This document shows positions 6,791-13,907 of a DNA stretch of 14,132 nt, one piece after another. Source of the stretch: an uncultured Collinsella sp. Its GTDB lineage: Bacteria > Actinomycetota > Coriobacteriia > Coriobacteriales > Coriobacteriaceae. A program made the translations under genes and the position numbers. Numbering within the stretch: the first letter of the stretch is position 1; each line of letters starts with the position of its first letter. The notes beneath the pieces were generated by a model. That model was not told where the DNA came from. It saw only the letters and a list, made by a program, of their open reading frames with translations, and ran no database searches. The stretch spans positions 1 to 14,132 of the forward strand of contig URKH01000057.1 of assembly GCA_900548255.1 (NCBI GenBank), read 5' to 3'.

Positions 6791-8248
6791 TTACGCGGCG
6801 AGGCGCTTGAGCACGTCGATGAGCAGCTCGTAGAAGCGCTCGGCAGAAGCGAGCTCCATGCTCTCGTCCGGGGTGTGGACATCGGAGAGCGTCGGGCCCA
6901 CGGCGATGGCATCCAGGCCGTGCAGGGCCTCGGCAAACAGGCCGCACTCAAGGCCGGCGTGAATGGACTCGATGCGCAGCTCGGAGCCAAAGAGCTCGCG
7001 ATAGCTCTCGACAAAGACGTCGCGGACCGGCGAATGCTCGGCATAGCTCCAGCCGGGATACTCGAACTCAAACTTGGCGTCGAAGCCCAGGACATCGGCA
7101 AGCGTCTGCAAACGATCCTTGAACTCGTTCTGCAGCGAGGTGATCGAGGAGCGCGGGGAAAGCATGATCTTAACCTCGTCGTCAGAGGTGGCAACCACGC
7201 CGATGTTGGAGGAAACCTCGACTGAGCCGTCGGTGGCGACGTTGCGGCGAATCACACCATTGGGGGCAAGACGCAGAGCGCGGATGAGGGCAAGCGCGGA
7301 CTTCTGGTCCATGGCCTCGACCTCGGCGTCGTCGGCAATCTCGACGGTGCAGGTAAAGCCGGGGTCGAAGACCTCGAGCTCGGCAGTGACGTCGGCGATG
7401 ATGTCCTTTGCGATCTGGGCCGCGGCCTCGGCGGCAGCGTGGTCGGCATAGACCAGAACAGCCTTGCACTCACGGTTGATGGCGTTGTCCTTGGTGCCGC
7501 CGTTAAAGCTCACGATGGCGGGCTCGCCGGCAACCATCAGGCGGTCGATGATGCGGGCCATGATGAGGTTGCCGTTGCCGCGCTCCAGGTGGATATCGCT
7601 GCCGGAGTGGCCGCCCAGCAGGCCGGAGATGTCGAGCGTGAGGGTGCTACCGGTCTTGTGCTCGCGCGCGATGGGGCAGGTGTAGGTAACGACGACGCCG
7701 CCGGCGCAGCTGACGGTGGCAACGCCCTCTTCCTCGGAGTCAAGGTTAATCATGGTGCGGGCGCTAATCTGGGACTTGTCGAGCGTCTCGGCGCCGACCA
7801 GGCCAGTCTCCTCGTCGGTGGTGAATACGCACTCGAGGGCGGGGTGAACGATCGAATCGTCATCGAGAACAGTGAGCATAAGCGCGACGGCGATACCGTT
7901 GTCGGCGCCCAGAGTGGTGCCGTTAGCGGTGAGGACGCCGTCCTTGACGACCAGGTCAATACCGTCGGTCGTAAAGTCGTGCTCAACAGAGCCCAACTTG
8001 TCGCACACCATATCGATGTGGCCCTGCAGCATCACGGTCGGAGCATTCTCGGCGCCGGCAGAAGCGGGCTTGCGAATGATGACGTTGTAGACCTCGTCCT
8101 GGTACACATCGAGGCCGCGCTCCTTAGCAAACGCAACCAGGAAATCGCTGATGCCCTTCTCGTTGCCAGACCCACGGGGGATCGCGCTGACCTCCTCAAA
8201 GAAATGGAACAGTTGGGCGGGCTCGTAGCCGGTGATCTTGTAATCCAT
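6791..8248 (-). CDS. pepD: Aminoacyl-histidine dipeptidase (peptidase D / carnosinase-like)
   Basis: Cytosolic metallodipeptidase of clan MH, family M20 (PepD group), which splits dipeptides such as Xaa-His for amino acid recycling. The 485-residue length equals E. coli PepD. The zinc site is complete: H77 and D79 in GHIDMVCDK, bridging D116 in GADNG, catalytic E146 with E147 in TTDEETGLVGAE, D170 in NLDSEEEG, and H458 in SDVHTPDE. The lid domain (about 185-390) carries HSGSDIHLERGN. The start is the ATG at 8248 with AAGGAGG six bases upstream. An upstream extension of the open frame (to 8353) would cross the promoter region and has no family match. The gene stands alone between two toxin-antitoxin-like modules and is convergent to hipA. 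Confidence 0.95.
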   Translation of the reverse strand: MDYKITGYEPAQLFHFFEEVSAIPRGSGNEKGISDFLVAFAKERGLDVYQDEVYNVIIRKPASAGAENAPTVMLQGHIDMVCDKLGSVEHDFTTDGIDLVVKDGVLTANGTTLGADNGIAVALMLTVLDDDSIVHPALECVFTTDEETGLVGAETLDKSQISARTMINLDSEEEGVATVSCAGGVVVTYTCPIAREHKTGSTLTLDISGLLGGHSGSDIHLERGNGNLIMARIIDRLMVAGEPAIVSFNGGTKDNAINRECKAVLVYADHAAAEAAAQIAKDIIADVTAELEVFDPGFTCTVEIADDAEVEAMDQKSALALIRALRLAPNGVIRRNVATDGSVEVSSNIGVVATSDDEVKIMLSPRSSITSLQNEFKDRLQTLADVLGFDAKFEFEYPGWSYAEHSPVRDVFVESYRELFGSELRIESIHAGLECGLFAEALHGLDAIAVGPTLSDVHTPDESMELASAERFYELLIDVLKRLAA

Positions 8249-8292
8249 GGTGCCTCCTTGGCGCAACTGGTTAGACAGTAAGACATGCGACT

Positions 8293-8321
8293 TGTATATT
8301 CCCAGACTTTGCGTGCATAAA
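8293..8321 (-). promoter_or_regulatory. Possible pepD promoter
   Basis: Minus-strand TATACA (plus 8293-8298) lies 17 bases after TTTATG (plus 8316-8321). The -10 is good and the -35 poor. It sits 45 bases upstream of the pepD start in a 148-base gap that holds nothing else recognisable. Confidence 0.35.
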
Positions 8322-8396
8322 CCAGTCGAAAACGCCGAGCGCCCTTGCATCATCGGCTAACGGCGGGGAAACGCCACTTTATCAAGGTAAAGCAAG

Positions 8397-8918
8397 CTAG
8401 ACGGGCCGTGCAGAGGGAACGTTGGACCCCCCAACCAACCTCAACGCCTGTTGAACATTAATGCATACACCATTGGTGTGTTTAATAAGATTCTTGTCCT
8501 CCGTCACGACGTAATCGGCATCAATGCGATTGGCGACGCCCAGCATCAGGTCGTCCTCAAAGTCATTGTGGTGGTACTTGAACACAAAGGAGTCGAAGAC
8601 CTCGTCTGCACCGACCGGGGCGATGAGGGCTAGCTCGCGCATCTGTCGAACGCATGCCCAGGCCGTTTCGTCTGCCGCCGCAATGGCGTTATCGCTCAGT
8701 GAGCCAGTCTTTCTTCGGCACTCCTGCTTGATTGCCGCCGAGACAAGATATGAAACGTCTTTGACCGAAAGCGACGAGGCAAACAGGGCAATCCGCTCCG
8801 AGGCGTCGGCAATCTCGATCAGATGGACGACATTTGCCGTACGGTCGGACCTGCCAGAAAAATAATCCATCCATACGTTGGTATCGATTAACAGCTTGAG
8901 GACGCCTTCTGTGCTCAT
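8397..8918 (-). CDS. PIN-domain toxin (putative ribonuclease)
   Basis: Probable RNase toxin of a type II toxin-antitoxin pair. The 173 residues form one PIN domain. LLIDTNVWMDYF near the N-terminus places D12 in the metal site. The C-terminal half has FEDDLMLGVANRIDADYVVTEDKNL, with acidic residues D122/D123 and D141 that complete a Mg/Mn nuclease centre. The middle acidic residue is less certain (D54 in SVKDVSYL is a candidate). The start is the ATG at 8918, which overlaps the antitoxin stop as ATGA, the usual coupling in such pairs. An in-frame GTG four codons upstream is less likely. RNA target and specificity cannot be seen. PIN proteins of this kind are often VapC-like, but the partner here is RelB/DinJ-like rather than VapB-like. 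Confidence 0.85.
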   Translation of the reverse strand: MSTEGVLKLLIDTNVWMDYFSGRSDRTANVVHLIEIADASERIALFASSLSVKDVSYLVSAAIKQECRRKTGSLSDNAIAAADETAWACVRQMRELALIAPVGADEVFDSFVFKYHHNDFEDDLMLGVANRIDADYVVTEDKNLIKHTNGVCINVQQALRLVGGSNVPSARPV

Positions 8919-9274
8919 AGTTCCATCCACTCGGGATAGCGCTCCGCCATGGCCTCCTCATAGAGGTCGTCATAGTCTCCCGAGAACTCAGGGATGGGGA
9001 TGCCGTATTTGAGGCACGAATCGCGAACGATATGGCTGCCTTGCGCGGCCCTTGACTCCATGCGCCGGGGCTCCACTCCGTCAGAAACCGGAGCCGCCGC
9101 GTCTCCCTTCGAGGGCATGCGTCCGTTAACGACCAGATACTCCCAAAGTGTCCGAACGGCTTGTGACGGCGTCATGCCAATATGAGTCAGGACGGCGTCT
9201 CCCGCCTCTTTGAGCTGGCGATCTATACGCACGTTCATCTGAACTGGCCGCGTGTCGAGTATTGACGTAGGCAT
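8915..9274 (-). CDS. RelB/DinJ-family antitoxin
   Basis: Antitoxin and probable autorepressor for the PIN toxin. The N-terminal 55 residues match the RelB/DinJ ribbon-helix-helix pattern: beta strand VQMNVRID (11-18), helix RQLKEAGDAVLTHIG (19-33), then MTPSQAVRTLWEYLVVNGRMP (34-54). The C-terminal half (55-119) is polar and ends in an acidic segment, PEFSGDYDDLYEEAMAERYP, a typical toxin-binding tail. The length of 119 is longer than most DinJ proteins (about 86). The start is ATG with AAAGGAG seven bases upstream. The stop overlaps the toxin start (ATGA). An inverted repeat 12 bases above the start codon is the likely operator. Confidence 0.87.
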   Translation of the reverse strand: MPTSILDTRPVQMNVRIDRQLKEAGDAVLTHIGMTPSQAVRTLWEYLVVNGRMPSKGDAAAPVSDGVEPRRMESRAAQGSHIVRDSCLKYGIPIPEFSGDYDDLYEEAMAERYPEWMEL

Positions 9275-9285
9275 ATCAGCTCCTT

Positions 9286-9316
9286 TGCTATACTATATCT
9301 CGATTTTAGTATAGCA
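9286..9316. promoter_or_regulatory. Operator/promoter palindrome of the RelB-PIN operon
   Basis: TGCTATACTA (9286-9295) and TAGTATAGCA (9307-9316) are perfect 10-base inverted arms with an 11-base spacer. On the minus strand the distal arm reads TGCTATACT, a near-ideal extended -10 promoter, placing transcription start near 9301 and the antitoxin start about 27 bases downstream. Binding of the ribbon-helix-helix antitoxin here would cover the promoter. Binding is inferred. Confidence 0.75.
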
Positions 9317-9325
9317 CGGCAGATT

Positions 9326-9373
9326 GAAGCGCATTTCAATAGAAATGAGGGCGCTTCCTTATCGGAAACGCCC
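9326..9373 (-). terminator. Terminator region of clpC with two overlapping hairpins
   Basis: Hairpin 1: GGGCG (9349-9353) and TTCC (9355-9358) pair with GGAA (9364-9367) and CGCCC (9369-9373). On the minus strand it is followed by TCATTTCTATT. Hairpin 2: GAAGCG and CATTTC (9326-9337) pair with GAAATG (9342-9347) and CGCTTC (9352-9357). The two share bases and exclude each other. Hairpin 1 is the better terminator, lying 26 bases beyond the clpC stop, though the T-run is imperfect. Confidence 0.55.
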
Positions 9374-9398
9374 CCGTTATACAAGGTATGTTCAATCC

Positions 9399-12041
9399 CT
9401 ACAGCGCACCAGAGCCGGCTTGCATCATGCCACCGGGGCCCGAGCTCACGCCACTGCTCACAGGCGCGGCGTTTCCGGTGTGCGGCGCCGCCGGAGCGGT
9501 ATCGCCACCGAGCGTGCCCGCCGGACGCGGTGCCGGGATCTCGCCCGTGCCGTGGCTAAAGACAAACTTGCCATCGGCCACGTCGCACAGGACGGTATCG
9601 CCCTCGCCCCACTCGCCGGCCAGAAGCTCCTCGGACAGCGGGTCCTCGATGAGCTTTTGAATAGCACGACGCAGCGGACGTGCGCCATTGGTAAGATCGG
9701 TACCCTCGGCCACAATCTTGTCGTAGGCCGCATCGGTGAGCTTGATGTTCATGCCGTTTGCGATCAGGCGCTGGCGCAGATCGTCCACCAGCAGGTGCGC
9801 GATCTTGGTGAGATTCTCGCCCGTGAGCTTCTGGAACACCACAATGTCGTCGATACGGTTGAGCAGCTCGGGGCGGAACAGGCGCTTGAGCTCGCCCATC
9901 GCGCGGCCCTTGATTTCACTCGACGTGAGACCCTGCTCGCCGGTGGTGCCAAAGCCAACGCTCGCATCCTGTGCGATCTCGCGGGCGCCCACGTTGGACG
10001 TCATGATGATCACGGTGTTGCGGAAGTCGACCGTCTTGCCCTGGCTATCAGTCAGGCGGCCCTCCTCCAGCACCTGCAGCAGGATGTTGAAGATGTCGGG
10101 GTGCGCCTTCTCGATCTCGTCGAACAGCACGACCGAATACGGGTGACGACGAACGGCCTTGGTAAGCTGACCGCCCTCGTCGTGACCCACGTAACCCGGA
10201 GGGCTACCGATGAGCTTGGAGACCTCGAACTCGCTGCCGAACTCCGACATGTCGAAGCTGATGAGCGCGTCCTTGCTGCCAAAGAGGTACTCGGCGAGCG
10301 TCTTGGCGAGCTCGGTCTTGCCTGTGCCGGTGGGACCCAGGAAGATAAAGCTGCCGCCGGGGCGACGCGGGTCCTTGAGCGGCGAACGGCTGCGGCGCAC
10401 GGCCTTGGCGACGGCCTCGACTGCCTCATCCTGACCGATGATGCGCGTCTTGAGCACGCTTTCGGTCTGCAGCAGGCGCCGGCTCTCGCTCTCGGTGAGC
10501 GAGGAAACCGGCACGCCAGAGGTCACGGACACGATGTCGGCGATCTGACTCACGTCGATGGTGAGCGGGCTGGCGTCGAGCTCGGCGGTCCAGGCGGCCT
10601 TGGCTTCGGCGAGTTCAATCTCGGCGGCCTTCTGCTGCTCGGTGATCTCGGCGGCCTTGTTCATGTCATCGCTCTCGGTGGCCTCCTGCGCGGCGGCCTT
10701 GAGCTCCTCTATACGCTGCTCGGCCTCGCGCACCGGCTCGGGCGCGCGATTCGCGGCGATGCGAGCGCGGGCACCGGCCTCGTCGATGAGATCGATGGCT
10801 TTATCGGGCAGGAAGCGATCCTGGATGTAGCGGTTGGAAAGGTTCGCGGCGGCCTCGATAGCACCCTGCGTATAGCGCACATGGTGGTGCTCCTCGTAGC
10901 GCGGCTTAAGCGCGGTCAGGATCTTGACCGTGTCCTCGACGCTCGGCTCCTCGACATCGATGGTCTGGAAGCGACGCTCGAAGGCCGGGTCCTTGGTGAG
11001 GTACTTGCGGAATTCCTCGGCCGTGGTGGCGCCGATAATCTGGAAGGCACCGCGCGCGAGTACGGGCTTGAGCATGGAGCTCGCATCGATGGAGCCCTCG
11101 GCAGAACCGGCACCGATGATGGTGTGCATCTCGTCGATAAACAGGATGACGTCGTCCGCTTCGGTGGCCTCCTGGATCACGTTCTTGAGGCGCTCCTCAA
11201 ACTCGCCGCGATACTTGGCACCCGCCACGAGACCCGGCAGGTCGAGCGTCCAGATATTCTGGTTCATGAGGTTCTCAGGCACGTTGCCGGCTGCTATCTG
11301 CTGAGCCAGGCCCTCGACGATGGCCGTCTTGCCCACGCCGGGATCGCCCAGGATGAGCGGGTTGTTTTTGGTGCGACGCGAGAGGATTTCCATCATGCGC
11401 TGGACTTCCTTTTCGCGACCAATTACAGGGTCGAGCTCGCCGTCGCGCGCCTTCTGCGTGAGGTTGGTCGCGAACTGCTTGAGCGTGTCGGTGCCACTCC
11501 CCTTTTGCTGAGAGGCATCCGAGCCGCTAAAGAACGGCAGGCCCGCACCGGGACGCCCGGCACCGGCACCGGCGAGCGGACGCTTCTTGTCCTGGTCCTT
11601 GGCGGTGAGTTTCTCGATAGCCTTTTTAATGGAAGCAGACGACACGCCCAGGCGCATGAGGATGTCCATGGCCATGCCGTTGCCCTCTTCGACGATGCCG
11701 ATCAGCAAGTGCTCGGTCGAAACGTAGGTCTGGTTGTTCTCGCGTGCCACGCGGAAGGAGCGCTCCATCACGCTGATGACGAGCGGCGTAAAGGCGAGCT
11801 TGGCAGCCTCGGTCTCCTCGCTGGGCTCGGGAACCGTGGTCTGGACCTCTTTGAGGGTATCCATGATGTCATCGTAGGAGATGTCGAGCGAACGCAGCGC
11901 CTCGGCGGCAATGCCCTCGTCCTCCTTGGCAAGCGCGAGCAGCAGGTGCTCGGTGCCCACCTTATTTGAGTGCAGATCGAGCGCCTCCTGCTTGGCCATG
12001 GACATGACCTTGCGCGCGCGATCGGTAAAACGGTCTAACAT
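9399..12041 (-). CDS. clpC: ClpC-type AAA+ ATPase, unfoldase of the ClpCP protease
   Basis: Hexameric Hsp100 unfoldase that feeds substrates to ClpP. The 880 residues contain, in order: two Clp-N repeats (about 1-145), a Gly/Ala/Pro linker (155-185), AAA domain 1 with Walker A GDPGVGKT (232-239) and Walker B FIDE (301-304), a short ClpC-type coiled middle domain (about 430-485), and AAA domain 2 with Walker A GPTGTGKT (569-576) and Walker B LFDE (639-642). The pore loop GYVGHDEGG (616-624) and the ClpP-docking VGF loop (695-697) mark it as protease-linked rather than ClpB. The C-terminal tail of about 50 residues is rich in Gly, Pro, Ala and Ser. The start is ATG with AGAGGAA upstream. No ctsR, mcsA or mcsB lies beside it, and no convincing CtsR, HAIR or CIRCE box was found. 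Confidence 0.96.
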   Translation of the reverse strand: MLDRFTDRARKVMSMAKQEALDLHSNKVGTEHLLLALAKEDEGIAAEALRSLDISYDDIMDTLKEVQTTVPEPSEETEAAKLAFTPLVISVMERSFRVARENNQTYVSTEHLLIGIVEEGNGMAMDILMRLGVSSASIKKAIEKLTAKDQDKKRPLAGAGAGRPGAGLPFFSGSDASQQKGSGTDTLKQFATNLTQKARDGELDPVIGREKEVQRMMEILSRRTKNNPLILGDPGVGKTAIVEGLAQQIAAGNVPENLMNQNIWTLDLPGLVAGAKYRGEFEERLKNVIQEATEADDVILFIDEMHTIIGAGSAEGSIDASSMLKPVLARGAFQIIGATTAEEFRKYLTKDPAFERRFQTIDVEEPSVEDTVKILTALKPRYEEHHHVRYTQGAIEAAANLSNRYIQDRFLPDKAIDLIDEAGARARIAANRAPEPVREAEQRIEELKAAAQEATESDDMNKAAEITEQQKAAEIELAEAKAAWTAELDASPLTIDVSQIADIVSVTSGVPVSSLTESESRRLLQTESVLKTRIIGQDEAVEAVAKAVRRSRSPLKDPRRPGGSFIFLGPTGTGKTELAKTLAEYLFGSKDALISFDMSEFGSEFEVSKLIGSPPGYVGHDEGGQLTKAVRRHPYSVVLFDEIEKAHPDIFNILLQVLEEGRLTDSQGKTVDFRNTVIIMTSNVGAREIAQDASVGFGTTGEQGLTSSEIKGRAMGELKRLFRPELLNRIDDIVVFQKLTGENLTKIAHLLVDDLRQRLIANGMNIKLTDAAYDKIVAEGTDLTNGARPLRRAIQKLIEDPLSEELLAGEWGEGDTVLCDVADGKFVFSHGTGEIPAPRPAGTLGGDTAPAAPHTGNAAPVSSGVSSGPGGMMQAGSGAL

Positions 12042-12077
12042 GCTAGTTCCTCTTAGACGAGCTAGTTTTTCAAACGC

Positions 12078-12102
12078 AAAGCGCCACTCGTGGCGGCGCT
12101 TT
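12078..12102. repeat. Hairpin in the clpC 5' leader
   Basis: AAAGCGCC (12078-12085) and GGCGCTTT (12095-12102) are perfect inverted arms with a 9-base loop, 37 bases upstream of the clpC start. No T-run follows on the minus strand. It may be a leader hairpin affecting clpC mRNA stability or an operator. Role unknown. Confidence 0.5.
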
Positions 12103-12176
12103 GGTCTCTTTACCCATATGGAGTATATGTTAACCGTTGGGACCTTTCCTGCCCGTAGCCGCGCGACAACGTCTAC

Positions 12177-12241
12177 AAAAAAGGAATTGCCAGGTGCCTC
12201 TGCATCGGCCCAACGAGCGTGGATTTTCGGACACCCATTCC
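12177..12241 (-). terminator. Possible terminator of the ThrE-like gene
   Basis: On the minus strand GGAAT..GGTG.CC (plus 12241-12229) pairs with GG.CACC..ATTCC (plus 12198-12183) around a loop that holds its own small hairpin. It is followed directly by six T (plus 12182-12177). The stem has internal mismatches, so this is moderate evidence. It would end transcription of the exporter gene about 100-160 bases past its stop and before clpC. Confidence 0.4.
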
Positions 12242-12304
12242 ACGAGCGTGGATAATCTCCCGTTTTGAGCCCGTAAACAGGCCAAAAACGGGAGATTATC
12301 CACG
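12213..12304. repeat. Palindromic intergenic element with 20-bp arms
   Basis: Positions 12247-12266 and 12285-12304 are perfect 20-base inverted arms (CGTGGATAATCTCCCG..., then its complement ...CGGGAGATTATCCACG) around an 18-base loop with a short internal GCC/GGC pairing. The 12-mer ACGAGCGTGGAT occurs twice as a direct repeat (12213-12224 and 12242-12253). There is no T-run after the stem on either strand. It resembles a dispersed repeat or MITE-like element, but copy number cannot be seen here. The arms contain GTGGATAA/TTATCCAC, eight of the nine bases of a DnaA box. Confidence 0.75.
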
Positions 12305-12338
12305 TTCATGTTTTGCGGATCAGTTTCATTTGCACCAA

Positions 12339-13907
12339 TTAGCTGGTGTGACGCCAGCGAGAGTCGGTGAGGGTTCTCGCCACGCCCAGGCCAACGGGCA
12401 GAAACGCCACAATGAGCACTGCACGCACAAACCAGCCGAGCATATTGACCGTGTCGAAGGTGCACATGTAATACATCGAGCGATACAGATACAAGCCCGG
12501 CACCATAATGACAATCGATGGCACCGTGAGGGCGATACGTGGGTAGGTGAGCTTGATTTCGGCTAAGCTCGCGAGCAGGCCCGATACCAGCGCACCGATA
12601 AACGCTGCCGCCTCGGGAGGCATACCTAAGCTCAGGCCCAGGAAGGGAAACAGCGCCGGCGCATCAACAAGGGTCAGACGCAAGGTATTGGACACGGCGC
12701 CGATCAGCCCAGCTGCCGCGGCCATCTTTACCGGGCTGTTGAACATCACCGAGAAGCCGAATACGCCAACAAAGCTCATCACCACGCGCAGGAGCGTAAG
12801 GGCAAGCGGCGAAAGGCCGAGCGGGGCAAAATCATCCGGTGCCAGCCCCACACACTCGGCAACCATCCAGCCCACAAGGGTCGCCATCACAATAATCGAC
12901 ACGGCATACGAAAGACGCTCAATGCCGCTTCGCATATCGAGCTTAGCGATGTCGAGGCCTGCCGTAATGAGGGGAAAGCCGGGAATCACAAAGAGCATGG
13001 CGCCGATATAGCCTTCTTGGTGCGACATTGCCCCCGGTACGACCTGGCCAAGGCCGAGCAATGTCAGCAGATACGAAACGCAAGCGAGCGCAACGCCAAT
13101 CGTCAGCGCGCTAAACTGGCCAAGACCCTGCTTGAGAATATGAGAGCGAGCAAAGTTGCCAACACCAGCGCCTACGAATGCGCAGGCCATCTCGATAGGG
13201 CCGCCGCCGAGCAAAAAGACGAAGGCGCCGCAAGCACAAGCTGCCGCAAGGCCCTGTTGCCAGGGAGAGTAATCGGGTTTTGAACTCTCAACGGTCTTGA
13301 GCATCTCGTGGTATTCGTGCACGGTAAACCGGCGCCCATACGTCTCGATTTCCTTTAGGAAGCTCTCCATCATCCAAATGCGATGGGTATTGACTCCCGT
13401 TGTGGGCAGGCTGACAACCTCGTTAAAGCAGTGGCCATCTTCGATGCAGGTGCACTCAAACGACAGAAGACTTAAGTCAACGTGGACGGTGACACCGAGT
13501 ACGGCGGCAACGCGATTCATGGTATCGCGTACACGCCAGGCACCCGTTCCGCTCGCGAGCATAAGCATACCGGTGCGGCAGATGATGGATGACTTATCGG
13601 TGAGCGGTGCATCGACGGCAAGCTCATCGCCTGCCGTCACGATCTGGTGCCAGTCTGTTTTCATATGGAGTGCGCCGGCACGAACACCGTGGTGCATGGG
13701 GGCTCTCGAAAGCAGCGAGTCAAGGCGCGAAGACTGTGGGGGCTCCGTTGATTCGTCCTCAACCTCATCAGTCTCTTCATCGACCAGATCAAATGAGTCA
13801 AGCGATGCCGGCTCGCGACGATCGATTAGCTCCTCATCCTCATCGTCAAAGTAATTGAACTGATCGAGCATGTCCTCTTCGATTGCACGCTCGCTCGCGT
13901 CGTCCAT
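12339..13907 (-). CDS. ThrE-family threonine/serine exporter, single-chain form
   Basis: Predicted inner-membrane exporter of threonine and serine, fusing the two ThrE modules often split between paired small genes. The N-terminal 60 or so residues are very acidic and low in complexity (FDDEDEELIDR, DEETDEVEDE). A soluble region follows (about 70-210) with TGMLMLASGTGAWRVRDTMNRVAAVLG. About ten hydrophobic segments run from 214 to 512. The family-typical VIPGFPLITAGLDIAKLDMRSGIERL (307-332) ends the first module (DUF1212-like), and residues about 365-515 form the second (DUF3815-like). The start is ATG with AAGGGAG upstream; no convincing promoter hexamers were found. It is upstream of clpC on the same strand but separated by 297 bases with terminator-like and palindromic sequence, so it is probably a separate unit. 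Substrate is inferred from family only. Confidence 0.85.
   Translation of the reverse strand: MDDASERAIEEDMLDQFNYFDDEDEELIDRREPASLDSFDLVDEETDEVEDESTEPPQSSRLDSLLSRAPMHHGVRAGALHMKTDWHQIVTAGDELAVDAPLTDKSSIICRTGMLMLASGTGAWRVRDTMNRVAAVLGVTVHVDLSLLSFECTCIEDGHCFNEVVSLPTTGVNTHRIWMMESFLKEIETYGRRFTVHEYHEMLKTVESSKPDYSPWQQGLAAACACGAFVFLLGGGPIEMACAFVGAGVGNFARSHILKQGLGQFSALTIGVALACVSYLLTLLGLGQVVPGAMSHQEGYIGAMLFVIPGFPLITAGLDIAKLDMRSGIERLSYAVSIIVMATLVGWMVAECVGLAPDDFAPLGLSPLALTLLRVVMSFVGVFGFSVMFNSPVKMAAAAGLIGAVSNTLRLTLVDAPALFPFLGLSLGMPPEAAAFIGALVSGLLASLAEIKLTYPRIALTVPSIVIMVPGLYLYRSMYYMCTFDTVNMLGWFVRAVLIVAFLPVGLGVARTLTDSRWRHTS

Noticed and set aside
8249..8353. 35-residue N-terminal extension of pepD
   Set aside because: The ATG at 8248 has a strong ribosome site and gives the exact E. 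coli PepD length; the extension overlaps the likely promoter.
8919..8930. GTG start for the PIN toxin at 8930
   Set aside because: The ATG at 8918 forms a classic ATGA overlap with the antitoxin stop and is the simpler choice.
9324..11969. Plus-strand open frame of 881 codons opposite clpC
   Set aside because: It mirrors clpC exactly; long antisense frames arise from GC-rich codon use. It has no ribosome site, and its Arg/Gly/Leu/Ala-rich product matches no family. The same applies to plus-strand frames at 595-1614, 2267-3043, 3061-3900 and 7439-8281.
12100..12120. CtsR-like direct repeat upstream of clpC (GGTAAAG..ACCAAAG on the minus strand)
   Set aside because: It differs from the GGTCAAA tandem heptad at several positions and spacing, and no ctsR gene is nearby; not enough to call.
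12130..12465. Minus-strand 111-codon frame across the clpC-exporter gap
   Set aside because: It overlaps the exporter 3' end in another frame, runs through the 20-bp-arm palindrome, and has no recognisable domain or ribosome site.
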